From positions 1 to 64,000 of the forward strand of contig JAFRRN010000034.1 of assembly GCA_017428055.1 (NCBI GenBank): DNA of 64,000 nt. Direction: 5' to 3'. Shown here piece after piece: positions 1 to 8,294 of this stretch. The position numbers and the translations under genes were made by a program. The notes under the pieces were generated by a model. That model ran no database searches. It was not told where the DNA came from and saw nothing but the letters and a program-made list of their open reading frames with translations. The DNA comes from Prevotella sp. GTDB lineage: Bacteria; Bacteroidota; Bacteroidia; Bacteroidales; Bacteroidaceae. Every line of letters begins with the position of its first letter. Positions within the stretch are counted from its first letter, which is position 1.

Positions 1-2
1 CG

Positions 3-1238
3 AAATACAAGGAAATGCTCGTCAATCTCAGCAAGGGAAATCCTTTCACTTATGAGATGGTACGTGTGGCTGTCACCACAGGCAATTCCAATATCGAGGT
101 TGCCAAAGAAGACAAGTCTTTTATCGGTATTTGGCAAGAATACATCTATCACCTTCAGAACGACGATAACGGCAAGCGTTATTCTACAAGCGACAGCTAC
201 ATCAGTGCATTGAACTCCTTCCAAAAGTTCTTAGGGAAGGATACCATCAAGGGGTTTAATATCAGTGTGGCTGAAATACAGAAATGGAAGGATTGTATGT
301 CTAATGGCATTAAAGGTAAAGACGGCAACAGCGAAGGACAAATATCTGATGCAACTGTTGGACTTTACCTTCGCTCCTGTCGCACCATATGGAATCTCTG
401 TCGCAGTCAGGGATATTTGTTGGATGTGACCTATCCCTTCTCGAATAAGAAGGAGAAAAATCTTGTCAGTATTCCGCGAGGCAAGGTGAAGAAGAAAGTC
501 TATCTGAAACGAGAACAGTTTACGGAACTATACCATGTGTTTATCAACAAGAACTACCCTGAGACCTGGAAGGAGGGCTATGCAGAAAGAGCACATTATT
601 CCCTTGGATTATTCCTTGCCCAGTATCTTTGCAATGGTTTTAATCTTGCTGATGCTGCACGTTTGCAGTATAACGACTATTATTTCCAGACGGGTAGAAG
701 GGCATTCCTCTTCAACCGCAAGAAGACAGCAGACAGGAGTTCCAATAATTCCGAGGTCGTTATACCTATCATTGAGCCGTTGCAAGTTATACTTGATGAA
801 ATCGCGGCTCCTCCCACCCTTGGAGGTTATGTATTCCCACAGATATTCAATGGGGAGACAAGTGAAAAAGTAAGAAGGAAGCTAACGGCACAGGAAAACT
901 CTAATGTTAAAGACCGTGTGACCAAGATATGTCACGATGTACTTGGATGGGACAAAGCAATCTGCCCGTCAGGAACCTGGTGCCGTCATTCGTTTGCTAC
1001 AAACCTCCGTAATGCTGGTGTAGAGAAGACTTACATTGATGAGAGCATGGGGCATTCCAGCAATTCAAACGACATGACCAATGTGTATCTGGACACATAC
1101 CCGATTGAAATGCAGATGGAGTACAACTCCAAACTGCTTGTCCTCGACACGAAATCTGCCGAGCGGGATGAACTGATGTCAAAGCTCTCAAAATTGTCAA
1201 ATGAGGAGTTAACACAGCTTCTCGCAAAAGCCATGTAG
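3..1238 (+). CDS. Site-specific tyrosine recombinase/integrase, 5' end cut by the window
   Basis: DNA strand-exchange enzyme of the phage-integrase family, expected to integrate and excise the surrounding element. The frame is open to the window edge and the first ATG (position 15) falls inside what looks like the arm-binding region, so the true start probably lies upstream. A SAM-like core-binding domain spans about residues 38-140 counted from that ATG. The catalytic C-terminus shows R324 in TWCRHSFAT, H347 in MGHSS and the nucleophile Y358 in NVYLDTY. The place where Arg I is expected (YLCNGFNLAD, about residue 207) has Asn. The Bacteroides conjugative-transposon integrase IntDOT is also known to lack Arg I, so this need not mean inactivity. 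The next gene starts 24 bp downstream. Confidence 0.9.
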   Translation, partial: KYKEMLVNLSKGNPFTYEMVRVAVTTGNSNIEVAKEDKSFIGIWQEYIYHLQNDDNGKRYSTSDSYISALNSFQKFLGKDTIKGFNISVAEIQKWKDCMSNGIKGKDGNSEGQISDATVGLYLRSCRTIWNLCRSQGYLLDVTYPFSNKKEKNLVSIPRGKVKKKVYLKREQFTELYHVFINKNYPETWKEGYAERAHYSLGLFLAQYLCNGFNLADAARLQYNDYYFQTGRRAFLFNRKKTADRSSNNSEVVIPIIEPLQVILDEIAAPPTLGGYVFPQIFNGETSEKVRRKLTAQENSNVKDRVTKICHDVLGWDKAICPSGTWCRHSFATNLRNAGVEKTYIDESMGHSSNSNDMTNVYLDTYPIEMQMEYNSKLLVLDTKSAERDELMSKLSKLSNEELTQLLAKAM

Positions 1239-1262
1239 TATCAACCTAATATTGTATAACGT

Positions 1263-2312
1263 ATGATGAATATACTTGATGAATTAAGCAATTTGAGTGA
1301 TTTCCACGAATTGCGAGAAAGGGCATCACTAAGCATCTGTTCTTGGAAAGCAGAGCATGAAGATATCTATGCGGAATTCAAGAACAAGATGGACAACATC
1401 AGTGCAGGTGACCTGTCTGCATTGGACGCAATGTTCAATCTTGCCTGTGATTGCTTGGCTGATAAGCCAATGGGCAAGAACGTGTCATCATTGCCAGACT
1501 TCGGATCTGCTGAGGAAATATGGCAAAACCTTCCTCAATATGCCAAATCCTATATTGCCGAGACAAGCAAAGAAGATGGTAAGGCTACCAAGGATAACTG
1601 TCTTTCTTTGATAGAAGAGGCTACTGACTATATGAACGCATGTATTTCATTTGTCCCATCTTTTGTGAGCAATTTAAAGGCAAAAGCCATGGATGAAGAG
1701 AACGACGTCATTCGATGCATGTACTACTACATGATGTTTGATGGGGGCTCTACAAAGATGATTAAAACGCTGAACACCATTCTGAACGAAGAAATTCTTG
1801 ACCAAGAGGATATGGCAATGATTCATGGGGCAGTCGGCTTTATGGTTCCAAGCAGCATTGACCTTGGTGTGGGAACTAAGGAATCTTGGGAAAAGGTTGC
1901 AACCTCATGTGACCCTGAAATCTGGAAGGATATAAGCTATGAACTAAGCAAGTCGGAAGGAAATAGAGGAAGAAAGGTTGAAATAAAGTGTATCGATAGC
2001 CTGCTAATAGGAAATAAGTCTGCATTAAAGGCACAGATTCTTTGCTTTATTAAAGAGAATCCTGAGGCAATCTGTCTAGCATACATGTTAAAGGCGTTAA
2101 TACGAGCTGATGCCATTAAGGAGAGTGTCAGTTATGCTACTTTCCATCGTGCCATCGAACAGTTCACAGGACGAAAGTTCGGGATTGACACTCCCCAGAA
2201 ACGCTTTGGTGAGATGAAGGACTTTGGATTTCACGGAGCACAGAAGGGTTCCTGGGCTAAAGCAAAAGAAATCATATTTCGGTGGTCAAACATATTTGAA
2301 GCAGTAGCATAA
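1263..2312 (+). CDS. Conserved hypothetical protein accompanying the integrase
   Basis: I do not recognise a characterised family with confidence; it resembles uncharacterised proteins found beside Bacteroidales integrases (possibly DUF6043). It has 349 residues, is soluble, acidic and mostly helical, with no signal peptide or membrane segment. The basic C-terminal third (about 280-349, with TFHRAIEQFTGRKFGI and QKRFGEMKDFGF) could bind nucleic acid, but this is inference. It begins 24 bp after the integrase stop, so the two are probably cotranscribed. A strong hairpin lies about 30 bp past its stop. Confidence 0.7.
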   Translation: MMNILDELSNLSDFHELRERASLSICSWKAEHEDIYAEFKNKMDNISAGDLSALDAMFNLACDCLADKPMGKNVSSLPDFGSAEEIWQNLPQYAKSYIAETSKEDGKATKDNCLSLIEEATDYMNACISFVPSFVSNLKAKAMDEENDVIRCMYYYMMFDGGSTKMIKTLNTILNEEILDQEDMAMIHGAVGFMVPSSIDLGVGTKESWEKVATSCDPEIWKDISYELSKSEGNRGRKVEIKCIDSLLIGNKSALKAQILCFIKENPEAICLAYMLKALIRADAIKESVSYATFHRAIEQFTGRKFGIDTPQKRFGEMKDFGFHGAQKGSWAKAKEIIFRWSNIFEAVA

Positions 2313-2343
2313 AGCTCACCTCTCTTCTTTTGACTCATGATAG

Positions 2344-2374
2344 GCGGATAATCGGTGCAAGACTGGTTATCCGC
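2344..2374 (+). terminator. Hairpin terminator after the integrase operon
   Basis: GCGGATAA (2344-2351) is the inverted repeat of TTATCCGC (2367-2374) with a 15-nt loop, followed by a short T run (CTTTACTT). It sits 31 bp after the preceding stop codon. The T tract is weak, so termination strength is uncertain. Confidence 0.55.
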
Positions 2375-2477
2375 TTTACTTGTTGATATACAGTTAATAG
2401 ATATTGAACGTTTCCCTGAAAGCAGTTGGTTTTATTAAGGTATAAATAAACCGACCAATGCCCCATTGAATTATCAT

Positions 2478-2502
2478 TACCTTTGCACTCGAAATCGATT
2501 TC
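2478..2502 (+). promoter_or_regulatory. Bacteroidetes -7 box with overlapping palindromic operator candidate
   Basis: TACCTTTG at 2478-2485 fits the Bacteroidetes -7 consensus TAnnTTTG. No clear -33 TTTG is present at the usual spacing. A perfect 12-bp palindrome, GAAATCGATTTC (2491-2502), would cover the predicted start of transcription and is a plausible repressor site. The transcript would lead into the DUF3853-type gene at 2549. Confidence 0.45.
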
Positions 2503-2548
2503 AAAGAGATTCATTGAGGTTCTGCAGACCTCTTAGTACTAATTTCAA

Positions 2549-2896
2549 ATGACATTAAATATGAATATCGATGAATTGAAACAAAAACCTGTGGCAATGA
2601 TGACAGGAGAGGAACTCAGTTTCCTCATTGACAGCCGTATGGCTACTTGGGCAACAGAGATTGCGAGTCTTAGTCAAAGACGTATCTACTATGGTATTGA
2701 AGGAATCGCTCAGATATTCGGTTGCAGTGTCCCAACTGCCAATCGTATCAAGAAGAGTGGTGTGATAGACGATGCCATAACCCAAATTGATCGTCAGATT
2801 GTAATCGATGGCAACCTCGCTCTTGAATTGGCAAAGAAAGCAGGAACTATCAGGGTCAAAGGTGAGAAAACAGCGAAAGAGAATGACGTACATTGA
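2549..2896 (+). CDS. DUF3853-like helix-turn-helix protein of mobile elements
   Basis: Small DNA-binding protein of a family common in Bacteroidales integrative elements, where it occupies an excisionase or regulator-like position. The centre (about residues 45-75) reads as a helix-turn-helix: YYGIEGIAQIFGCS then VPTANRIKKSGVID, followed by an ending of the ITQIDRQIVID type. Length (115 aa) fits the family. MNIDELKQK at 2561 is an alternative start. The stop overlaps the start of the next gene (2883), suggesting translational coupling. Whether it is an excisionase or a replication/transfer regulator cannot be told from sequence. Confidence 0.75.
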   Translation: MTLNMNIDELKQKPVAMMTGEELSFLIDSRMATWATEIASLSQRRIYYGIEGIAQIFGCSVPTANRIKKSGVIDDAITQIDRQIVIDGNLALELAKKAGTIRVKGEKTAKENDVH

Positions 2897-3371
2897 TTAC
2901 ATGAACCAGTTCTGGCGTGCTTCTTCTATGGAATATATGTCCATGAGCGAGGTTGCACTATACGCATTCATAGTGAATGAGTGCAACCTTAATCATTGGA
3001 ATATGCCAGTGCCATGCTCTACAGTCCGAATCTGCGAAGTGCTGCACATGTCAAAGCAGACGCTCTGCAACGCTCGAAAGAATCTTGCCAAACGTGGACT
3101 GATTTCTTTCACCGAAGGCAGTTCACGTCATGTACCATCCAAATATTCACTCCTAAAATGGACGGATAACTTGACAGTAGAGTTGACGGATGGATTGACG
3201 GCAGACTTTACACCTTTAAAAGATAAAGAGAAAGATAATTTAATAAAAAGCGGTTCTATAAATTTTTCAAACAAAGAAAGGGTAATAAAAAATGGAAACG
3301 ATACACAAAATAGACGTAGAGGGATTAAAGAAATCTCTGCTACAGCGTCGGCCTATGAAGGTACGTTTTAA
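2883..3371 (+). CDS. Winged-helix replication-type protein of the mobile element
   Basis: The chosen start ATG at 2883 overlaps the preceding stop; a longer reading frame begins at 2808. The 162-residue product starts MTYIDYMNQFWR and contains a helix-turn-helix-like segment (STVRICEVLHMSKQTLCNAR, about residues 45-65) followed by a likely wing (RGLISFTEGSS). Such proteins upstream of DnaC-like ATPases in Bacteroidales elements are thought to act in replication initiation or primosome loading, by analogy with DnaD/phage O-type partners. Its last 80 nt overlap the next gene in another frame, and the tail beyond about residue 120 is polar and probably disordered. Confidence 0.65.
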   Translation: MTYIDYMNQFWRASSMEYMSMSEVALYAFIVNECNLNHWNMPVPCSTVRICEVLHMSKQTLCNARKNLAKRGLISFTEGSSRHVPSKYSLLKWTDNLTVELTDGLTADFTPLKDKEKDNLIKSGSINFSNKERVIKNGNDTQNRRRGIKEISATASAYEGTF

Positions 3372-3975
3372 GATGCCTATGCCAGAAGAAGATGCTTATG
3401 CCTGGCTTTTAGCGTCAATTATGGCTGAGGTAGAATATCGTCACCGTACCTTCTACTCAAATGAACATTTGGAGAGGCAACTCCATGAGATGTCTTATTG
3501 GCTTACTTCACCATCATCCCATTTCGGCATGATGCTATGCGGTGGCTGTGGCAATGGCAAGAGTACTATGCTTAAAGCATTCCAGCAGTTGCTGAACTCT
3601 CTGCGCATTCCTAAGCCTGACAACGATGGAACTTATGGAATCCAGATTGTGGACGCAAAGTACGTTGCGCACCTTTGCAAGAACAACCATGAGGCATACC
3701 GTAAACTCATCAGTGTTGACATGCTTGGCATCGATGACCTTGGCACAGAGCCATCAGAGGTAATGGACTATGGCAATATCTATACTCCAGTCATTGACCT
3801 GCTGACAAAGCGTTACGAAGAGCAGCTTTTCACCATTATCACCACCAACCTCACGCCGCAACAAATCCGAGAGCATTATGGTGACCGCATTGCTGACAGG
3901 CTCAATGAGATGGTCAAGAAAATTGTATTCAGCAATGGTACTTACCGTACAGACAAGCTGGCAACATATGATTAG
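3292..3975 (+). CDS. DnaC/IstB-like AAA+ ATPase (helicase loader type)
   Basis: P-loop ATPase resembling the replicative helicase loader DnaC and the IstB family. Walker A is GGCGNGKST (residues 84-92), Walker B is MLGIDDLG (144-151), and a sensor-type segment TIITTNLTPQQIREHYGDR lies near 180-198. Length (227 aa) is typical. It likely loads a helicase during replication of the excised element together with the overlapping upstream HTH protein. The ATG at 3292 lies 80 nt inside the upstream gene; a start at 3355 would shorten the overlap but lose a conserved-looking N-terminus. No transposase is adjacent, which disfavours an IS21 origin. Confidence 0.85.
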   Translation: METIHKIDVEGLKKSLLQRRPMKVRFKMPMPEEDAYAWLLASIMAEVEYRHRTFYSNEHLERQLHEMSYWLTSPSSHFGMMLCGGCGNGKSTMLKAFQQLLNSLRIPKPDNDGTYGIQIVDAKYVAHLCKNNHEAYRKLISVDMLGIDDLGTEPSEVMDYGNIYTPVIDLLTKRYEEQLFTIITTNLTPQQIREHYGDRIADRLNEMVKKIVFSNGTYRTDKLATYD

Positions 3976-3993
3976 TTTCTTTTTGGACTTCGA

Positions 3994-4480
3994 GGCACTG
4001 GGCTTGCCCAAGTGCCACATTATTCCAGTATCGGGAAGCTCACTACCCGTTTCGATTAGCATCGAACGTTAGGCTGACCGCATAAATCTGCAAGCAGAGG
4101 TCAAGGTATCTGGCATAATTGTATGTTCCCACATGGCTGGTCTTAAATTTCAGAGTTAATACCTGTGGCTTTTATCAAGTCAGTCCTATCGGCTTGCCGA
4201 TGCCACTTTTTTAAGGTCAGGGGAAGCCTAATACCCCAACCATCTATCGATGCTTGGGAAACTGACCAGATAACAATAGCAAGCAATTAGGGTTACTTTG
4301 ACTTTGATGGTTCTTCAAAACATGATATTCAGAATGATAGGAATCTGGCAACATCTTGCCAAGACAGATATGCAGAAGAGGCTTGCCTCTGTCCACTCAA
4401 CAGTAGGGAGGGGCAGCCTAATACCCCAACATCGCTTTGCTCGATTGGAGTTTGCCACCCCAAAGGCAAGCCAGTTGTGG
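3994..4480. repeat. Three diverged ~190-bp tandem repeats with hairpins
   Basis: This gene-free stretch between the DnaC-like gene and the RES gene holds GGCTTGCC at 4001, 4191 and 4380 (spacing 190 and 189 bp). Each copy is embedded in a dyad: GGCACTGGGC..GCCCAAGTGCC, ATCGGCTTGCCGAT and AGAGGCTTGCCTCT. About 32-36 nt downstream of each comes a second block: GGGAAGCTCACTACCC (4033), GGGAAGCCTAATACCCC (4221-) and GGCAGCCTAATACCCC (4412-). A third element includes a CGAT stem (perfect TTCGATTAGCATCGAA at 4051-4066 in copy one) and TGACC. A reverse GGCAAGCC lies at 4466 within GCCAC..GTGGC. No convincing protein is encoded. Origin iterons, oriT or structured RNAs are possible. Confidence 0.7.
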
Positions 4481-4644
4481 CGTTAGTACTTTTCGTCACT
4501 CTACAATAATGCCCCTATCATGTTTGCGTGATTCATTGAGGAAGCAATAAACCCACTGGCATTTAGCAAAGCAGCTAAAAGACTGTGGGGTTATTTATTT
4601 AGTTGACAATCTTGATAAGATGAGTTAGAATCGCTATAGTGATT

Positions 4645-5619
4645 TCATAATGTTAATGCACCTACAGGGTTATCGGGGTCATAGGTAAACATTCCTGATA
4701 AGATCATGTTTTGCAACTTATATTCAATTTTTCCGAAGACCGAGCGACCATATATATCAGACTTGTCTGATTGCAAATCAGGATTCATAAGTTTTAACTT
4801 ATTGTATGTGATACTATTCCAAAATTGAAAAATAGTGTTCAGCTCTTTAGATAACCCCGTTTCCTCACGGTCAAATGCAGGAAAAACGTAATTGTAGAAC
4901 AGCTGTCTGTTTTTCCTGTTTTCAGGATAGTTAATCCACAATTTTGAATCTTTAATGTGGGTTGAAGAATACTTAATTCCAGCAATTTTCTCTTCATTAT
5001 TACTATCTCGATTATAACGGACAAGACTTTGAAGTAGCATCTGTGGTATTATATATTCGGGCTTAAATGGATCGTTTGGGAATTGCACGGGGAATGAGCA
5101 GGCAAGTACCAAGCAGTCTGCAAACTTCTCGCTAGTAAAATGGTAATGCTCCTTATTTGAAAGATCAACAACTTTAACTGTGGTAGTTGTCTTGAATAAG
5201 GCAAAATTAGCATAATCGATATCCGGACGTCGCATTTCTTCCCAACAAACATATACGGAAGAACCAAGATAAAGTGACGGAAATCCCGACATACTATATC
5301 TTTCATTTCCGACTTTGTGATTGAATTGAAATGGAATATGAGACATTTCTTCGTTGGATGTAAATTCCTCGTATCCATTTTTCCCTACTCTCATACGATA
5401 AAGGGAACTATCTTTTTGTATAGTTCCTAAACGCAATGAGTCAACATTCTTTATGAACAGAGTATAGAAGGTCTCAAACGCATCGGCTTGACAACCTGAC
5501 AAATACTGATCAATAACATGAATTAACTCCGTCCATATTATTGAAGTGTTTGCTCTGTCAAGTTCTCTGTACCTTTTTGTAAGAGCTCTCATTCTACAAT
5601 CAATAGTCTTTACCTCCAT
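4645..5619 (-). CDS. RES-domain protein (putative NAD+-consuming effector)
   Basis: RES domains are ADP-ribosyltransferase-like toxins; characterised members (MbcT, Res of Res-Xre) destroy NAD+. The N-terminal ~65 residues are helical, as in longer RES proteins with HEPN-like N-termini. RES features follow: LYRMRVG (R75, R77), RYSMSGFPSLYLGSS (R107, S109, G112), acidic residues E127/E128, the core segment IPQMLLQSL (191-199) and terminal GIKYSS (214-219) with its conserved serine. It is last in the minus-strand defence-like operon, 67 bp after the 155-aa gene. No Xre antitoxin is adjacent; the operon's own XRE gene lies 7 kb upstream. The effector role in this operon is inference. Confidence 0.75.
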   Translation of the reverse strand: MEVKTIDCRMRALTKRYRELDRANTSIIWTELIHVIDQYLSGCQADAFETFYTLFIKNVDSLRLGTIQKDSSLYRMRVGKNGYEEFTSNEEMSHIPFQFNHKVGNERYSMSGFPSLYLGSSVYVCWEEMRRPDIDYANFALFKTTTTVKVVDLSNKEHYHFTSEKFADCLVLACSFPVQFPNDPFKPEYIIPQMLLQSLVRYNRDSNNEEKIAGIKYSSTHIKDSKLWINYPENRKNRQLFYNYVFPAFDREETGLSKELNTIFQFWNSITYNKLKLMNPDLQSDKSDIYGRSVFGKIEYKLQNMILSGMFTYDPDNPVGALTL

Positions 5620-5686
5620 ATTCGAGTTTAACCAGATTCACGCTGATTTCTACCCCCAATTTATATGAAACATGTTACTACAATTA

Positions 5687-6154
5687 TTAGGAAGTACATA
5701 TTTTATTTATTTCCTCCTTTATCTCCTCATACCTTTTGTCCATATAGCTTATCAATTTATAGAACAGGGTTTCCTCGTCAAGGTGCTCGGTGTAGTCTTT
5801 AAGGATACCAAAACCTGTGTTGGCACACTTCTCGGCAAGGTTATACACCTCATCGCGATTGCAAATGTTGTCAATATTTTCAGGATTTTCTTTTAGCTCC
5901 TTGTCATAGTACAGGCACGAAAGCAACGGCTCTACATTGGTCAGGAATTCTGTGCGGACAATAGATTTCGTTGCTCCTACCGATGATATAGGTGTAGGCT
6001 CTTTCCCCTCCATCTCGCAGAGTGCGATGGCGAAGCAGTAGAGGTCTGTACGCGATGCGGCGTTTTTGTGGAGCTGAAAATACTTGGTCTTCTCGATGTT
6101 CTCAATAAAACCGTCGTCGTAAGCTTTTGCGATATTTAATGTTACTCTAGCCAT
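5687..6154 (-). CDS. Unknown 155-aa protein paired with the DndD-like ATPase
   Basis: No firm family assignment. It is soluble and helical, starts MARVTLNIAKAYDDGF, and has a central stretch KNAASRTDLYCFAIALCEMEG (about residues 30-50) that recalls DndE-type small subunits, which also sit beside dndD; this resemblance is weak. The C-terminal half is charged and probably helical. Only 5 bp separate its start from the stop of the ATPase gene, so tight coupling and a physical partnership are likely. It could act as a DNA-binding or regulatory subunit of the ATPase. Confidence 0.7.
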   Translation of the reverse strand: MARVTLNIAKAYDDGFIENIEKTKYFQLHKNAASRTDLYCFAIALCEMEGKEPTPISSVGATKSIVRTEFLTNVEPLLSCLYYDKELKENPENIDNICNRDEVYNLAEKCANTGFGILKDYTEHLDEETLFYKLISYMDKRYEEIKEEINKICTS

Positions 6155-6159
6155 AATTC

Positions 6160-8139
6160 TTACTTTATTACTGTTATACCATCTTCGATTGCTAACCTGT
6201 TGAACGAAGCATATTGGCCTTGTAAGGCTGCTGCCACCTTATCGTCGTACTCTACGGGCGTGAACGTCAGAATCACCTGTTTGGACTTGGCTATCTCACA
6301 GAGAGTATTGACAAAGTTCAAGCGGTTGTCCTGATCTACGCGGCCTATAGGTGTGTCGATGAACAGCAGGGAGTCGTGCATTGACACTTTCTGCAAAGCC
6401 AACGTAAACGACAGGGCCAGCAATGCACGTTCAGCAGCGCTACATGAGCCAAGCGTCTGCGAACCGTATTTGTCGAGCAGACGGAAGGTGTAATCCTCCA
6501 GAATCTCCACCTTAGAGAAAGCATCTTTCTTCCACAACAAGCGGGAGAATGTGTCGAACGTCTCCTGTTCCATTTCCCGACGACTCTCTTCCAGTAAGTC
6601 AAGACGAGTCTCTTTTAAAACATTCCTACATACCTTGCAATACTCTGCCTGCTGATTTATTTTCTCCAGTTGTTTGTTCTTTTCAATGAGAGACTTCAGT
6701 AGTTTACTTTGATTGTAGAATTTATTATCAAGCTCTTTCTTGTGTTCCTCTTCAACACCTTTCTTCGCAACTATATCGTCACGCTTTTTGCGATATTCTT
6801 TTTTATCTTCGATGGCCTTAGTCACAGCTTCAGTATTAGGGATATTCATCAGGTAGATGTTCAGCTGCTTCTCCTCTTCAAGGTACTCTGTGTATTGTTT
6901 TCGAAGTGCCTTTTCTTCCTCCATCAAAGCGATACGCCGTTCCTGATAATGTGACAGCTTATCAATATACTGACGCAATACCACTACCGATTTGTTCAAC
7001 AGAGCAGATGTCTCCGACGACACTTCAAGTTCTTTTCTAAGTTCTTGAATAAAACTATATGAATGGTCGCTTAAGTCTTGGTCACAAATCAGACAATGTT
7101 TGTGTTCCTCGATTGCCTGAAGCAGGAACTTGTCTATGCGGGGTGGCAGCTTGCCGTGCTTGTCTTGCTCCTGAATGTAGGTGTATAGATTCTTGATGGC
7201 AGGATATAGAGCGAAATATTGAACATATTCGCGTACAAACACCATCATTTCTGATTTCTTCTTGGCTATATCTGCCTTCAAAGAGTCAATCAAACCTTCC
7301 ACCTCTTTCAGCCTTGATGTTTTCTCTGAAACATGAATATGTCCGCTGATAATACTATCAAGCGTTGAAATTTCATCGTCACAATGATGAATCTGTGTCG
7401 TCATTGCTTCAATAGAGGTAGAACATGCATCTATGGCCTCCTGTATTTTATCCAACTCTTTCTGTGCGGTCGAAATATCCTTGACAGAAGAATTGGCAAT
7501 TTGAGGATTTAAAACGCCTGTCAGATAATTATTAAAAGCAGCTTCAGCTTTCTCTATAATTACAGCTTGCGTTAATTCCTCTATGCCATTTTTTATATTG
7601 TCTGATTGTCCAGCTCTAAAATAGTTTTCAAGGTGCTCACCATCGAAGAAAATGTATTCATGAATCTCTTCTGGTACGTTTCTTTTAACGAGAGAAAGCG
7701 TTTCTTCTTCAGATTCAATAGAATTCCACTCACCATTAATAAAATGCATAATGGTAAATTTTGTGTCAACGGATATTACAGCATCTGTTGTCACATTGAA
7801 TTTTCCTACTCTCTGAAAAAGAATTTTCTCAGAGGCATCGTCTGATGAAAAAGTGATTTTCACAATTGCCTCACCAATCACACTTCCGCCTTCTGGTAGA
7901 TGCGTACGCAGTTCTTGAACCTTCTGGTTGTTCAATATAGCAAGTGCGGTATTCTTATCACCCAAGTGCATTTCCGTGTCGTAAAGGCACCAAGTGATTG
8001 CATTGAGCACATTCGTCTTACCTACGCCGTTGTTAGCGAAGATGATATGCAAGTCATTTTCCCCATTGGAATGAGGGAACTTGAATGACAGATTGCGATA
8101 CTGACGAAAATTCTGAATTTCAATACTCTCTATTCTCAT
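6160..8139 (-). CDS. DndD/Rad50-like SMC-type ATPase with zinc hook
   Basis: Double-strand-DNA-associated ATPase of the SMC/Rad50/DndD class. The N-terminal half-site has FRQYRNLSFKF and Walker A ANNGVGKT (residues 35-42), then the segment EYIFFDGEHLENYF typical of DndD-like proteins. Long coiled-coil arms run about 200-340 and 365-530, separated by a CLIC zinc hook (C349, C352). The C-terminal lobe carries the ABC signature region (LGSCSAAERALLALSF) and Walker B LLFIDTP (about 590). In Dnd systems DndD couples ATP hydrolysis to DNA modification or restriction, but no dndB, dndC or cysteine-desulfurase gene is seen here. It lies between a 49-aa gene (4 bp) and the 155-aa gene (5 bp). Confidence 0.85.
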   Translation of the reverse strand: MRIESIEIQNFRQYRNLSFKFPHSNGENDLHIIFANNGVGKTNVLNAITWCLYDTEMHLGDKNTALAILNNQKVQELRTHLPEGGSVIGEAIVKITFSSDDASEKILFQRVGKFNVTTDAVISVDTKFTIMHFINGEWNSIESEEETLSLVKRNVPEEIHEYIFFDGEHLENYFRAGQSDNIKNGIEELTQAVIIEKAEAAFNNYLTGVLNPQIANSSVKDISTAQKELDKIQEAIDACSTSIEAMTTQIHHCDDEISTLDSIISGHIHVSEKTSRLKEVEGLIDSLKADIAKKKSEMMVFVREYVQYFALYPAIKNLYTYIQEQDKHGKLPPRIDKFLLQAIEEHKHCLICDQDLSDHSYSFIQELRKELEVSSETSALLNKSVVVLRQYIDKLSHYQERRIALMEEEKALRKQYTEYLEEEKQLNIYLMNIPNTEAVTKAIEDKKEYRKKRDDIVAKKGVEEEHKKELDNKFYNQSKLLKSLIEKNKQLEKINQQAEYCKVCRNVLKETRLDLLEESRREMEQETFDTFSRLLWKKDAFSKVEILEDYTFRLLDKYGSQTLGSCSAAERALLALSFTLALQKVSMHDSLLFIDTPIGRVDQDNRLNFVNTLCEIAKSKQVILTFTPVEYDDKVAAALQGQYASFNRLAIEDGITVIK

Positions 8140-8143
8140 AGTG

Positions 8144-8293
8144 CTATATGGATTTCATTATTTTGTCAATAATTCGTTTACCTTGACGACCTTCTTCTAT
8201 GCCAGAAAGTACACTCTCGATGTTCTTCTGCATAGCGATATCAGACATCGTCTTATCTGCTATCTTCGTTAGGATTTTCTTGCTAATGGCCAT
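8144..8293 (-). CDS. 49-residue microprotein between helicase and ATPase genes
   Basis: A short open frame from ATG (complement of 8291-8293) to TAG (complement of 8144-8146), encoding MAISKKILTKIADKTMSDI.. and ending in ..IIDKIMKSI. It begins 1 bp after the helicase stop codon and ends 4 bp before the ATPase start, filling the gap exactly as a true operon member would. The product is basic, amphipathic and predicted helical. No family recognised; it may be an adaptor or antitoxin-like peptide. Without it the operon would have a lone 155-bp gap. Confidence 0.6.
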   Translation of the reverse strand: MAISKKILTKIADKTMSDIAMQKNIESVLSGIEEGRQGKRIIDKIMKSI

Positions 8294-8294
8294 A

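Noticed and set aside
3994-4480. CRISPR array
   Set aside because: Three diverged 190-bp units are not short identical repeats with unique spacers, and no cas gene is near.
4298-4486. Short frame within the 190-bp repeats
   Set aside because: Covers parts of two repeat copies without conserved codons between them; the repeats behave as DNA/RNA structure.
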